DNA from: Deltaproteobacteria bacterium
GTDB lineage: Bacteria > Myxococcota_A > UBA9160 > SMWR01
DNA: 45,800 nucleotides
Reading direction: 5' to 3'
Assembly: GCA_024638705.1 (NCBI GenBank)
Contig: JAHEJV010000005.1
Location: forward strand, 1 to 45,800
The position numbers were made by a program, and so were the translations under genes. Each line of letters starts with the position of its first letter. Positions within the stretch are counted from its first letter, which is position 1. Positions 35,287 through 43,774 of this stretch are shown here, piece by piece. Below the pieces are notes generated by a model that saw nothing but the letters and a program-made list of their open reading frames with translations, was not told the origin of the DNA and made no database searches.

Positions 35287-36204
35287 ATGAAGACGATTCG
35301 CCGCATCCTCGTCGCCCTCGACCTCGCGCCCAAGGGGCAGGCGCTCACCACAGGCAGCCGCCTCGCCCTCGAACAGGCGCTGCGTTTCGCCCCGGCCCTC
35401 GAAGCGCAGGTGCTGCTCTTCCACTCCACCGCCGCAGACGAGGCGTGGGACGATTCGGGGCAGGAGTATGTCGACGTGCCCGAGCGCTCCGGGGACGCCC
35501 TCGCGCCCGCCATCGAGGAGGCGCTCCAACGCACACGCGCTGCCGGCCTCCAGACCGACACCGCATCCTCTCCCGAGCCGGCGGCCATCGCGATCATCCG
35601 CCGCGTCCTGAAGGACGAGATCGATCTCGTGATCTCGGGCAAGCGCAACGAGCCCGATCGCCGCGGCCGACGGATCGGCAGCGTTTCGACGAAGCTCCTG
35701 CGAAAGTGCCCGTGCGCCGTCTGGGTGGTGAAGCCGGAGAGCGATCCCGTCCCGCAGCGCATCCTGGCGGCGACCGACCTCACGCCCGTCGGCGAGCAGG
35801 TGATCGGCTACGCCGCCTTCCTCGCCGACCACTGCGACGCGGAGCTGCATGTCGTGAACGCCTTCCAGCGTCCGCTGGCGATCCAGCTCGAAGGCGAGGA
35901 AGCGAGCGCGCAGTTCGAGCGCCTTCAGCGCAAAGAGCGCAGGGAGAAGATCGAGGCGCAGCTCGCCGATGCGAAGTGCACGCGCGAAGTCGACATCCAT
36001 ATCGGACTCACCTCGCCTTCGCGCGCGATCATGGCCTGCGACGAGCGCATCACACCCGATCTCGTCGTGATGGGCACGGTCTCGCGCGGCGGCGTCGCCG
36101 GTCTGCTGGTGGGCAACACCGCCGAGCGTCTCCTCGGCCACCTCGACTGCTCGCTGCTCACCGTGAAGCCGGACGACTTCGTCTGCCCGGTGACGCTCGA
36201 CTGA
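35287..36204 (+). CDS. Tandem universal stress protein (UspE-like)
   Basis: 305 aa from the second ATG (MKTIRRILVALDLA), which has GGAGG five bases upstream. Two USP domains: ~1-148 and ~149-305 (QRILAATDLTPVGEQVIGYA). The second holds VMGTVSRGGVAGLLVGNTAE and the ending LDCSLLTVKPDDFVCPVTL is like that of E. coli UspE. Probably a cytoplasmic stress protein, cotranscribed with the Yip1-like gene from the sigma-54 promoter at 34641. Converges with the response-regulator gene, 22 bp between the stops. Confidence 0.9.
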   Translation: MKTIRRILVALDLAPKGQALTTGSRLALEQALRFAPALEAQVLLFHSTAADEAWDDSGQEYVDVPERSGDALAPAIEEALQRTRAAGLQTDTASSPEPAAIAIIRRVLKDEIDLVISGKRNEPDRRGRRIGSVSTKLLRKCPCAVWVVKPESDPVPQRILAATDLTPVGEQVIGYAAFLADHCDAELHVVNAFQRPLAIQLEGEEASAQFERLQRKERREKIEAQLADAKCTREVDIHIGLTSPSRAIMACDERITPDLVVMGTVSRGGVAGLLVGNTAERLLGHLDCSLLTVKPDDFVCPVTLD

Positions 36205-36226
36205 ACCGGCAGTCGTCGGGAGGCGC

Positions 36227-37600
<1,374 letters not shown>

Positions 37601-37806
37601 GGGCGTTCTCCCTGTGGATCCGGTTCGGAACGAAGCATCGACCGTGCCAGCCCCGCGTGGCTGGGGAGCCACGGTGGAGCGCCGGGCTGTAGCAATATGT
37701 CACATCCATGGGGCGAGCCGTGCCCGTGACGGATCCGCGCGCCTTGCGCGCCGGGAGAGACTCGGGGAGCCTTGCGCCGCCCGTCCGCGGGCTCCCCCGA
37801 GGTGCG
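37601..37806. promoter_or_regulatory. Divergent region between response regulator and histidine kinase
   Basis: 206 bp. Contains the minus-strand sigma-54 promoter (separate entry) and, ~75 bp upstream of its predicted start, the dyad-like gatgtgacatattgctacag (37689-37708 on the minus strand, TGT-N11-ACA), a possible activator site. No good sigma-54 match serves the kinase; it may have an ordinary promoter around tagcaatat. Confidence 0.45.
37633..37651 (-). promoter_or_regulatory. Sigma-54 promoter of the response-regulator gene
   Basis: gctggcacggtcgatgctt on the minus strand: TGGCACG and TGC with GG-N10-GC. Predicted start ~37623, leader of 23 nt including GGGAG. Confidence 0.8.
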
Positions 37807-39354
37807 ATGACCCCCGAGAGGCAGGGCCGGCCGCCCGACCCGCTGGACACCGAGACGGTCGAGGCGATCTTCGAGATCACCCAGCTGCTGGTGGTGGTCC
37901 TCGACCGCGATGCGCGCATCCGGCGGTTCAACCCGGCGTGCGAGCGGACGACGGGCTATCGCGCCGACGAGATGCTGGGCCAGACGGTCTGGAAGCTGGT
38001 CCCCGACGACGAGCGCGACAGCGTCGAGTTCGTGTTCCATGAGCTGGTCGAGACCGGCCGCGCCAACCTGCACGAGAACGACTGGCTCGCGAAGGACGGC
38101 GAGCGGCGCTGCATCGCCTGGACGAACACGGCGATCCTCGACGACGACGGCGAGATCGACCAGGTGATCGGCACGGGCATCGACGTGACCGACCTGCGCG
38201 CCAGCGAGGCGCGGGCGCGCACGAGCGACACGCGCCTCGGCGGCATCCTGCACTCGGCGATGGACGCCATCGTCTCGATCGACGAGGAGCAGCGGATCAT
38301 GCTCTTCAATCCCGCGGCCGAGAGGATGTTCGGCTGGCGCCCCGACGAGATCCTGGGACGCCCGATCGACGACCTGATCCCGGCGCGGTTCCGGGACCTC
38401 CACCGCGACCACGTCGAGCGCTTCGCCGCGTCGGGCCGCACGAGTCGCCGCATGAACCAGCTCGGCGAGGTCTGGGGGCTGCGCGCGGACGGCGAGGAGT
38501 TTCCGATCGAGGCCTCGATCTCCCAGGTCTCGTCCGAGGACGGCACGCTCTTGACCGTGATCGCGCGCGACATGAGCGAGCGGCGCGATCTCGAGGAGCA
38601 GCTCCGCCAGACGCGCGAGCTCGCCGCGATCGCAACGCTCGTCGCCGGCATCGCCCACGACATCGGCACGCCGATGAACGTGATCCTCGGCTACACGGAC
38701 ATGCTCGCCGGCTCGATCGAGGGCGAGAAGAACCGCGAGCGGCTCGCGATCATCCGCGCGCAGGTCGAACGGGTGACCCGATTGATCGGAACGCTGATGA
38801 ACTTCGCCCGGCCCGGGGAGGAGCTCGCGCGTTCGGCGCGCGTGGAGGACATCCTCGAGCGCGCGCTGGGACTGATCGGGGAGACCGCGCGGAAGCGCGG
38901 CATCACGATCACGCGCGACTTCGCACCGGCCGCCCCGCTCCTCTGCCAGCCCGAGCGGCTCGAGCGGGCCTTCCTCGATCTCTTCGTCAACGGCTGCGAC
39001 GCCATGCAGGAGAAGGGCGGGACGTTGGGCGTGACGACCCGCGATCGCGCCGAGGGCATCGAGATCGAGATCGCCGACACCGGCATGGGCATCCCGCCGG
39101 ACGTGCTCCGGCGGATCTTCGAGCCCTTCTACACCACGAAGCCGCGCGGCCAGGGAAGCGGGCTCGGTCTGCTGGTGACGCGGGGCATCGTCGCCGAGCA
39201 CGGCGGCACGATCCACGTGAAGAGCGAGCCGGGCGTGGGGACGTCGTTCACGATCCGGTTTCCCGGGGAGGGCGTGGGCGCCGACGGGGCGCGGCGCACC
39301 GACGATGCGCAAGGTGGCGCTGGACGCCCCAGCGATCCGTCCGCTGCGCCCTGA
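37807..39354 (+). CDS. Soluble double-PAS sensor histidine kinase
   Basis: 515 aa from the ATG at 37807 (GAGG upstream); the earlier track start adds Arg/Pro-rich residues. Two PAS domains: ~15-130 (VVVLDRDARIRRFNPACER) and ~145-270 (AIVSIDEEQRIMLFNPAAER). HisKA follows with the phosphoacceptor VAGIAHDIGTPMNVILGYTD, then HATPase with LFVNGCDAMQEKG (N box), IADTGMGIPPD (G1) and GSGLGLLVTRGI (G2). No membrane segment, so it senses an intracellular signal (ligand, redox or oxygen, perhaps via PAS cofactors). It is divergent from the NtrC-type regulator, its most likely partner, and precedes a lone receiver. Confidence 0.94.
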   Translation: MTPERQGRPPDPLDTETVEAIFEITQLLVVVLDRDARIRRFNPACERTTGYRADEMLGQTVWKLVPDDERDSVEFVFHELVETGRANLHENDWLAKDGERRCIAWTNTAILDDDGEIDQVIGTGIDVTDLRASEARARTSDTRLGGILHSAMDAIVSIDEEQRIMLFNPAAERMFGWRPDEILGRPIDDLIPARFRDLHRDHVERFAASGRTSRRMNQLGEVWGLRADGEEFPIEASISQVSSEDGTLLTVIARDMSERRDLEEQLRQTRELAAIATLVAGIAHDIGTPMNVILGYTDMLAGSIEGEKNRERLAIIRAQVERVTRLIGTLMNFARPGEELARSARVEDILERALGLIGETARKRGITITRDFAPAAPLLCQPERLERAFLDLFVNGCDAMQEKGGTLGVTTRDRAEGIEIEIADTGMGIPPDVLRRIFEPFYTTKPRGQGSGLGLLVTRGIVAEHGGTIHVKSEPGVGTSFTIRFPGEGVGADGARRTDDAQGGAGRPSDPSAAP

Positions 39355-39367
39355 GCCGGCCCGAGGG

Positions 39368-39385
39368 CTGGCACGGACACTGCAA
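39368..39385 (+). promoter_or_regulatory. Sigma-54 promoter of the lone receiver gene
   Basis: ctggcacggacactgcaa: full TGGCACG and TGCA boxes, GG-N10-GC. Predicted start ~39395, only five bases before the ATG, so the transcript would be nearly leaderless. Confidence 0.78.
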
Positions 39386-39399
39386 ACGAAGTCGCCAGG

Positions 39400-39780
39400 A
39401 TGCGACGCGCACTCATCGTCGACGACGACCGGATCCACGCCCACATGCTGGTCGAAGGCCTGTTCGAGTGGGGCGTCCCGGCGGACGCGGCGGGCGGCGT
39501 CGCGGAGGCGCTCTCGAGCCTGCGCGCCCGGCAGCACGGACTCGTCGTGAGCGACGTCCGCATGGACGACGGCGACGGCTTCGATCTGCTCGCCGCGCTG
39601 CGCACGGAGGGGATCCTCGTGCCGGTGATCCTGATGTCGTCCTTCGGCACGGGCGGGACGCATGGACGGGCGATGGCCGCAGGCGCCTTCGCCTATCTCA
39701 CCAAACCGTTCCCGCTCCACGAGCTGCTCGCGCTGGTCGAGAACGCCTTCGGAGAATACGCGTCGTCGAAGGTGCGCTGA
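39400..39780 (+). CDS. Single-domain response regulator (receiver)
   Basis: 126 aa, only a CheY-like receiver: acidic pocket ALIVDDDRIHAH, phosphoacceptor Asp in VVSDVRMDDGDG, Ser in PVILMSSFG, Lys in YLTKPFPLHELL. No output domain. It may compete for phosphate from the kinase at 37807 or act in a phosphorelay. Transcribed 45 bp after the kinase, but with its own sigma-54 site. No clear Shine-Dalgarno before the ATG, in line with the very short predicted leader. Confidence 0.92.
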   Translation: MRRALIVDDDRIHAHMLVEGLFEWGVPADAAGGVAEALSSLRARQHGLVVSDVRMDDGDGFDLLAALRTEGILVPVILMSSFGTGGTHGRAMAAGAFAYLTKPFPLHELLALVENAFGEYASSKVR

Positions 39781-39784
39781 GGCG

Positions 39785-40225
39785 TCAGCTCCGACGCAGC
39801 GCGCTCATCACGTCCGCGCGCGAGACCATACCGACGAGGCGGTAGTCGGCGTCGACCACCGGGAAGCTCTTGTTGCGGGTGCGCACCATCTTCTCCATCG
39901 CGCGGGACAGCGGCGTGCGCGGCTGCACGACGAGGGGATCGATCCGCATCACCGAATCGACGGGACGCCCCAGGATGCGACCCGCCGAGGGGAGCGTCTC
40001 CTCGTCGTCGGTGAACGCGCGCAACAGATCGAGCGACGTCACGAAGCCGACCAGCACGCCGCCCTCCACGACCGGAAGTCCGTTGAAGCCGGTCTCCTCC
40101 AGGATGCGCTCGACCTCGGCGAGCTTCGTCTCGGGACCGATCGAAAGCGGCTCGGACATGACGTCCGCCACCTCGAGCTCGAGGAAACCGTAGTCGGCTT
40201 CGGCAGTGCCCGCGGCGAGGGTCAA
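39785..40225 (-). CDS. CBS-domain pair protein
   Basis: 146 aa if started at the TTG at 40225, which overlaps the upstream CBS gene stop (TTGA). A GTG immediately before VADVMSEPL is a shorter alternative. Two CBS motifs: VADVMSEPLSIGPETKLAEV...LVGFVTSLDLLRAF and VDSVMRIDPLVVQPRTPLSR...LVGMVSRADVMSAL. Translationally coupled to the CBS/coiled-coil protein, so the two probably form a complex or sense adenylate ligands together. Converges with the receiver gene, only 4 bp between the stops. Confidence 0.85.
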   Translation of the reverse strand: MTLAAGTAEADYGFLELEVADVMSEPLSIGPETKLAEVERILEETGFNGLPVVEGGVLVGFVTSLDLLRAFTDDEETLPSAGRILGRPVDSVMRIDPLVVQPRTPLSRAMEKMVRTRNKSFPVVDADYRLVGMVSRADVMSALRRS

Positions 40226-40935
40226 AGCGCCGCCCGGATGCGGCGATAGCCCGCGCGCAGGTCGTCGGCGAGCTTGCGCGCGTCGGCCTCGAGCTGATGG
40301 AGCGGCTCCTCGGCGGCGCGGGTCACCTGCTTCGCGCGACGCTCGAGCGAGGCGAGGCCCTTCTCGGCCTCCTCCCAGCGGTCGCGCACCTCCGCCTTGG
40401 CGAGGTGCACCTGCACGCGCAGCTCGTCGCGCGCGCGACGCAACTCGTCGATCTCGCCGTCCAGCCACTCGCTGAACTCGGACTTCTTCTCCATTGCGGT
40501 CTCCTCTCGTTCCAGCCCGTCGAGCCCGTAGGCCGCCGCGAGCAGATCCGTCTGTGTCACCAGCCCGACCAGCTCCCCATCGACCACGACGGGAAGCGCC
40601 CCGATCTGTCGCGAGACGAGCAGCTCGGCCGCTTCGGCGAGCGACGTCGCAGGGCGCACGGTGACGACCTCGCGCGCCATCACGTCGGCCACCCGGACGC
40701 CCTCCAGGAAGGCGCGCCGCGCCGCCGGATCGAAGCCGAACGCCTTTGCGAGCGACACGGCGAGGGTGTCGCTCCGCGAAACCATTCCGACGAGCCGACC
40801 GCCGTCGACCACCGGCAGGTGGCGGACGCGGCCGAGGTTCATCACGTCGTCGCCGAGATCGAGATTCTCGTCCGGCGCGAGCGTGGCGACCTCGCGGCGC
40901 ATGATCTCCGAGACATGGCGTTGACCGAGCGGCAT
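40222..40935 (-). CDS. CBS-domain pair protein with C-terminal coiled coil
   Basis: 237 aa from the ATG at 40935, which has GAGGA six bases upstream; the track start is a GTG four codons earlier. Residues ~7-60 and ~80-140 are CBS motifs (VSEIMRREVATLAPDENLDL; VADVMAREVVTVRPATSLAE), the pair resembling an IMPDH-type Bateman module. Residues ~150-237 are almost wholly charged helix (EFSEWLDGEIDELRRARDEL, RWEEAEKGLASLERRAKQ), probably a long coiled coil. Preceded by a sigma-54 promoter and followed by another CBS gene in the same operon. An energy-sensing structural or regulatory role is inferred. Confidence 0.88.
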   Translation of the reverse strand: MPLGQRHVSEIMRREVATLAPDENLDLGDDVMNLGRVRHLPVVDGGRLVGMVSRSDTLAVSLAKAFGFDPAARRAFLEGVRVADVMAREVVTVRPATSLAEAAELLVSRQIGALPVVVDGELVGLVTQTDLLAAAYGLDGLEREETAMEKKSEFSEWLDGEIDELRRARDELRVQVHLAKAEVRDRWEEAEKGLASLERRAKQVTRAAEEPLHQLEADARKLADDLRAGYRRIRAAL

Positions 40936-40975
40936 GGCGTTCCTCACTTCGTCGATGACGTGACGGGACGAGGAA

Positions 40976-40994
40976 GTGCAGATTCGGTGCCAGG
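40976..40994 (-). promoter_or_regulatory. Sigma-54 promoter of the CBS operon
   Basis: cctggcaccgaatctgcac on the minus strand: TGGCAC and TGCA with GG-N10-GC. Predicted start ~40966, 31 nt before the ATG. Confidence 0.8.
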
Positions 40995-41040
40995 CTCGGA
41001 CGCCGTGGCGTGCGCCGACGCGGGGCGCCGCGTGCCCCCC

Positions 41041-41067
41041 TGTCCCGCGACGGCGCTGCGTGTAGCA
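41041..41067 (+). promoter_or_regulatory. Candidate upstream activator site for the CBS operon
   Basis: tgtcccgcga...gctgcgtgtagc lies about 75-100 bp upstream of the predicted CBS start, sharing TGTCCCGC with the sites at 34589 and 43217. Weak evidence by itself. Confidence 0.3.
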
Positions 41068-41074
41068 AAGCGCC

Positions 41075-42676
41075 TCAGGCCCGGGAGACGCGTGCCAGGA
41101 GGGCGTCGAGGGAAGCGGGCCAGTCCGGGAGGGTCGTGTCCACGAGGGCGGCGGGCGTGTCGATCTTCTCGAAGGCGGCGAGGCTCGCGTCGAGGGCTTC
41201 CGGGCCGGCGTCGGACGGATCGTCTCCCGCCTTCGCGCGGCGCGCCAGTCTCTCGCGCGCCACGTCGGGATCGCAGCGCACCTCGACGAGGAAGGGCTCG
41301 GCGCCGAGGCGGCGCGCGGCCGCGAAGGCGCGATCGCGATGACGCGCCCGGGAGAAGGTCGCGTCGAGGATCGCGGGGCGACCCGAGCCGAGCACCGGCT
41401 CCACGCGCTCGAGCATCGCCTCGTAGGTGCGATCGGTCTGTTCGGGCGCGTAGACCCCCTCGCCCCATCCGCGCGCCAGGCGGTCGGTCGGCGCCGCGCC
41501 CCACAAGCGCTTGCGCACCCGATCCGAACCGATCACGACCGCGTCCAGCCGATCGGCCAACTCCTCGGCGACGCTGCTCTTCCCGCTGCCGACGGCCCCG
41601 GACACCGCGATCAGCGCCGGGCAGCCCGCACGAGGCGCCAGCGCCTCGTGCGCGAGCTCGAGGTGGCGCCGCGCGCTGGCGACGGCGCTGTGCCGCTGCT
41701 CCGTCGCGATCGCCGGGTCGCGAGCGGCGAGCGCCGCGACCTTCGCCCGCACCGCCGCCCGATAGGCGAGGTAGTAGTCGACGAGTGCGTAGAGATCGAA
41801 GTCGTCGCGTTCCCGCGCATAACGCCGCAGGAAGCGCGCTGCCAGCTCGTGCGCTCCGCGGTAGCGCAGATCCATCGCGAGGAAGGCCACCTCGGAGGCC
41901 GAGTCGATCTTGCGCAGCGATTCGCTGAACTCGAGACAGTCGATCGCGATCGGCTCCGCCGCGTCGTCCTCGAAGAAGACGTGCTGGAGGTGCAGGTCTC
42001 CGTGGCCTTCGACGGCGCGCCCCTCGCGGCGCCGACGGTCGAAGCGATCGGCATGGTCGCGGACGAAGGCCTCGGCGCGCTCGCGGGCGGTCGCGAGCAG
42101 CTCCGGGGGCGCCGCCTCGACATCGGCCTCGGCGAGCGACGCGAAGTTGTCCGAGGCGGGACGCGTGCAGCGCGCGAGCCAGGCCTCGCGCGAGAACGGG
42201 GCCGGCGTCCCGAGACCGCAGCCGTCGTGGAAGTGCGCGATCCGCACCGCCAGCGTGTCGACGTGGCGGGGGGCGAGGCGTCCGGCCTCGAGCAACGAGA
42301 GTGCGTCGCGCCCGTCGGCGAGCCGACGCATCACCACACAGTGCTCGACCCGGTCGTCGGCGAGGGATTCGGCGCAGGCGCCCACGCGTGCGCCGCGCAG
42401 CGGAGCGACGCCGAGGTAGACGTCGGGCGCGAGCCTGCGGTTGAGCGCCACCTCGCGCAGACAGTCCGCGTTGCGCTCGGCGCGCGTGGCGAAGCGGACG
42501 AAGCCGAGATCGACCGGCTTGCGGAACTTGTAGACGCGCTCCCCGGTCCTGAAAACGTGGGAGATATGCGTCTGGATCCACTCGACGCCCGACGCGGCGC
42601 TGGGATCGCCGGGATAGGCCGCGGCCGAAGCGAGCGCCGACCACTCGGGTTCTCCGGCGGACGGCTCCGCGCTCAA
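41075..42676 (-). CDS. Bifunctional phosphotransferase-like / P-loop kinase protein
   Basis: 533 aa from a TTG at 42676 overlapping the USP stop (TTGA). The N-terminal ~340 residues are an aminoglycoside-phosphotransferase-like kinase fold (RVYKFRKPVDLGFVRFAT, catalytic loop EGHGDLHLQHVFF, metal site IAIDCLEFSESLRKIDSA). The C-terminal ~170 residues are a P-loop nucleotide kinase (Walker A VSGAVGSGKSSVAEEL, ILDATFSRARHRDRA). This architecture is the COG2187/COG0645 fusion often annotated as an AAA-family or gluconate-kinase-like protein. Substrate unknown; antibiotic resistance should not be assumed. Cotranscribed with the USP gene from a sigma-54 promoter. Confidence 0.88.
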   Translation of the reverse strand: MSAEPSAGEPEWSALASAAAYPGDPSAASGVEWIQTHISHVFRTGERVYKFRKPVDLGFVRFATRAERNADCLREVALNRRLAPDVYLGVAPLRGARVGACAESLADDRVEHCVVMRRLADGRDALSLLEAGRLAPRHVDTLAVRIAHFHDGCGLGTPAPFSREAWLARCTRPASDNFASLAEADVEAAPPELLATARERAEAFVRDHADRFDRRRREGRAVEGHGDLHLQHVFFEDDAAEPIAIDCLEFSESLRKIDSASEVAFLAMDLRYRGAHELAARFLRRYARERDDFDLYALVDYYLAYRAAVRAKVAALAARDPAIATEQRHSAVASARRHLELAHEALAPRAGCPALIAVSGAVGSGKSSVAEELADRLDAVVIGSDRVRKRLWGAAPTDRLARGWGEGVYAPEQTDRTYEAMLERVEPVLGSGRPAILDATFSRARHRDRAFAAARRLGAEPFLVEVRCDPDVARERLARRAKAGDDPSDAGPEALDASLAAFEKIDTPAALVDTTLPDWPASLDALLARVSRA

Positions 42677-43122
42677 GACGCGTCGTCCTCCCTGACGGTG
42701 AGCACGGGACAGGGGGCGACCTGCACGGTGCGCTCGGCGACGCTCCCGAGCAGGACGTGCTTCAGCCCCGTCAGCCCGCGCGTTCCCATCACGACGAGAT
42801 CCGCGTCCAACCGCTCGGCGAGAGCGGGAATCTCCTCCGTGGGAAAGTGCGGCGAGAGGTGCTCCGCGACGCGAACCCCCTCCGCCTCGACGCGCTCCTT
42901 CTCTTCGTCGAGCTTCTTCTTCGCGGCCTCGCGCAGGTCGCGCTCGAAGGTTTCGGGGACGACGATGCCGTAGGGGGTCAAGGTGGCCGGCGTCACCTGG
43001 TAGCAGTGGAGCAGATGCACCTCCGCGTCGAAGGACTTCGCGAGCCCGATGGCGGCGTCGACGGCGTGCTGGGAACCGCTCGAGAAGTCGACCGGGACGA
43101 GGATCTTCGAAACCTTGAACAT
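42673..43122 (-). CDS. Universal stress protein (single domain)
   Basis: 149 aa from the ATG at 43122 (GGAGG upstream); the longer track ORF would begin before the predicted transcript start. Single USP domain with the N-terminal ILVPVDFSSGSQHAVDAAIG and a complete ATP-binding motif GTRGLTGLKHVLLGSVAERT (G-2x-G-9x-GS). Ends PCPVLTVRED, typical of UspA/F-like proteins. First gene of a sigma-54 operon with the phosphotransferase/P-loop gene, divergent from the hemerythrin gene. Confidence 0.94.
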   Translation of the reverse strand: MFKVSKILVPVDFSSGSQHAVDAAIGLAKSFDAEVHLLHCYQVTPATLTPYGIVVPETFERDLREAAKKKLDEEKERVEAEGVRVAEHLSPHFPTEEIPALAERLDADLVVMGTRGLTGLKHVLLGSVAERTVQVAPCPVLTVREDDAS

Positions 43123-43146
43123 GGACGGAACCTCCGACCCGAGACG

Positions 43147-43165
43147 AAGCATTCCGCGTGCCATC
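43147..43165 (-). promoter_or_regulatory. Sigma-54 promoter of the USP operon
   Basis: gatggcacgcggaatgctt on the minus strand: TGGCACG and TGC, GG-N10-GC. Predicted start ~43137, leader 15 nt with GGAGG. Confidence 0.8.
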
Positions 43166-43202
43166 GTCTGTGCGCGCGGCAGCGCGACACGGCACGCGTC
43201 GT

Positions 43203-43226
43203 AGCGTTCCGCCCCAGTGCGGGACA
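43203..43226 (-). promoter_or_regulatory. Candidate shared activator site between divergent sigma-54 promoters
   Basis: On the minus strand TGTCCCGCAC, a 7-nt gap, then GAACGCT, nearly the arrangement at 34589-34611. It lies 66-89 bp upstream of the USP start and 75-98 bp upstream of the hemerythrin start, the usual distance for an NtrC-type enhancer. Confidence 0.4.
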
Positions 43227-43273
43227 TCCCGTCCCAGGTCGCGGGCCGCGCATTCGCGTGGAGCGGTTGCCTG

Positions 43274-43290
43274 CTGGCCTCCGTTTTGCA
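43274..43290 (+). promoter_or_regulatory. Sigma-54 promoter of the hemerythrin-transporter operon
   Basis: ctggcctccgttttgca: TGGC and TTTTGCA with GG-N10-GC. Predicted start ~43301, leader 15 nt containing GGAGG. Confidence 0.78.
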
Positions 43291-43315
43291 CGATCTCCAG
43301 TCAGGAGGTTCCGTC

Positions 43316-43774
43316 ATGCAGCCGAGCGAAGTCCGCGAACGCATCCTCGCCGACCACGCGGTGCTCCGGGCCGATCTCGATCGGCTCGAGCTCATGGCGG
43401 CGGCGGCTCGCGAACCCGACCCGGACTCCGGGCGCGTGGCCGGGTTGCGCGAGGAGGGCCAGCGCTTCCTCGAGCGACTCGAGCTCCACATGCGCTGGGA
43501 AGAGGCCTACCTCCTGCCCATGCTGCGCGAAATCGACGCCTGGGGGCAGGAGCGCGCCGACCGCTTCGTAGCCGAACACCGCGAGCAGCGCGAGATCCTC
43601 CAACTCATCCTCACCCGGCTGCGCGACGCAGGGCGGCCCGACCCGATCATCGCACGCGACCTCGAGGGCCTCGTGGGCCTCCTGCGCAAAGACATGCACG
43701 AGGAGGAGTCCGACTTCCTCGACGACCGCGTGCTCCGTGACGACATCATCGCGATCGAGGTCGAGACGGGTTGA
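43316..43774 (+). CDS. Hemerythrin-like (HHE) domain protein
   Basis: 152 aa from the ATG at 43316 with GGAGG upstream; the track start precedes the predicted transcript. A four-helix protein with hemerythrin ligand candidates His14 (ILADHAVLRADL), His58 and Glu62 (LHMRWEEAYLLP), His88 (AEHREQREIL) and His128 (KDMHEEESDFLD). Such proteins bind a di-iron centre and sense or store O2, NO or iron, or repair Fe-S clusters. Under a sigma-54 promoter and coupled to a SLC13-type transporter (TTGA overlap). An oxygen or nitrosative stress role is inferred. Confidence 0.88.
   Translation: MQPSEVRERILADHAVLRADLDRLELMAAAAREPDPDSGRVAGLREEGQRFLERLELHMRWEEAYLLPMLREIDAWGQERADRFVAEHREQREILQLILTRLRDAGRPDPIIARDLEGLVGLLRKDMHEEESDFLDDRVLRDDIIAIEVETG

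Noticed and set aside
37715-37735. Possible sigma-54 promoter for the histidine kinase (GG-N10-GC)
   Set aside because: Only the GG and GC agree; both boxes otherwise differ from the consensus, unlike the seven accepted sites.
41075-42676. Aminoglycoside resistance gene
   Set aside because: The kinase fold is fused to a P-loop domain and set among stress genes; this family is not known for resistance.
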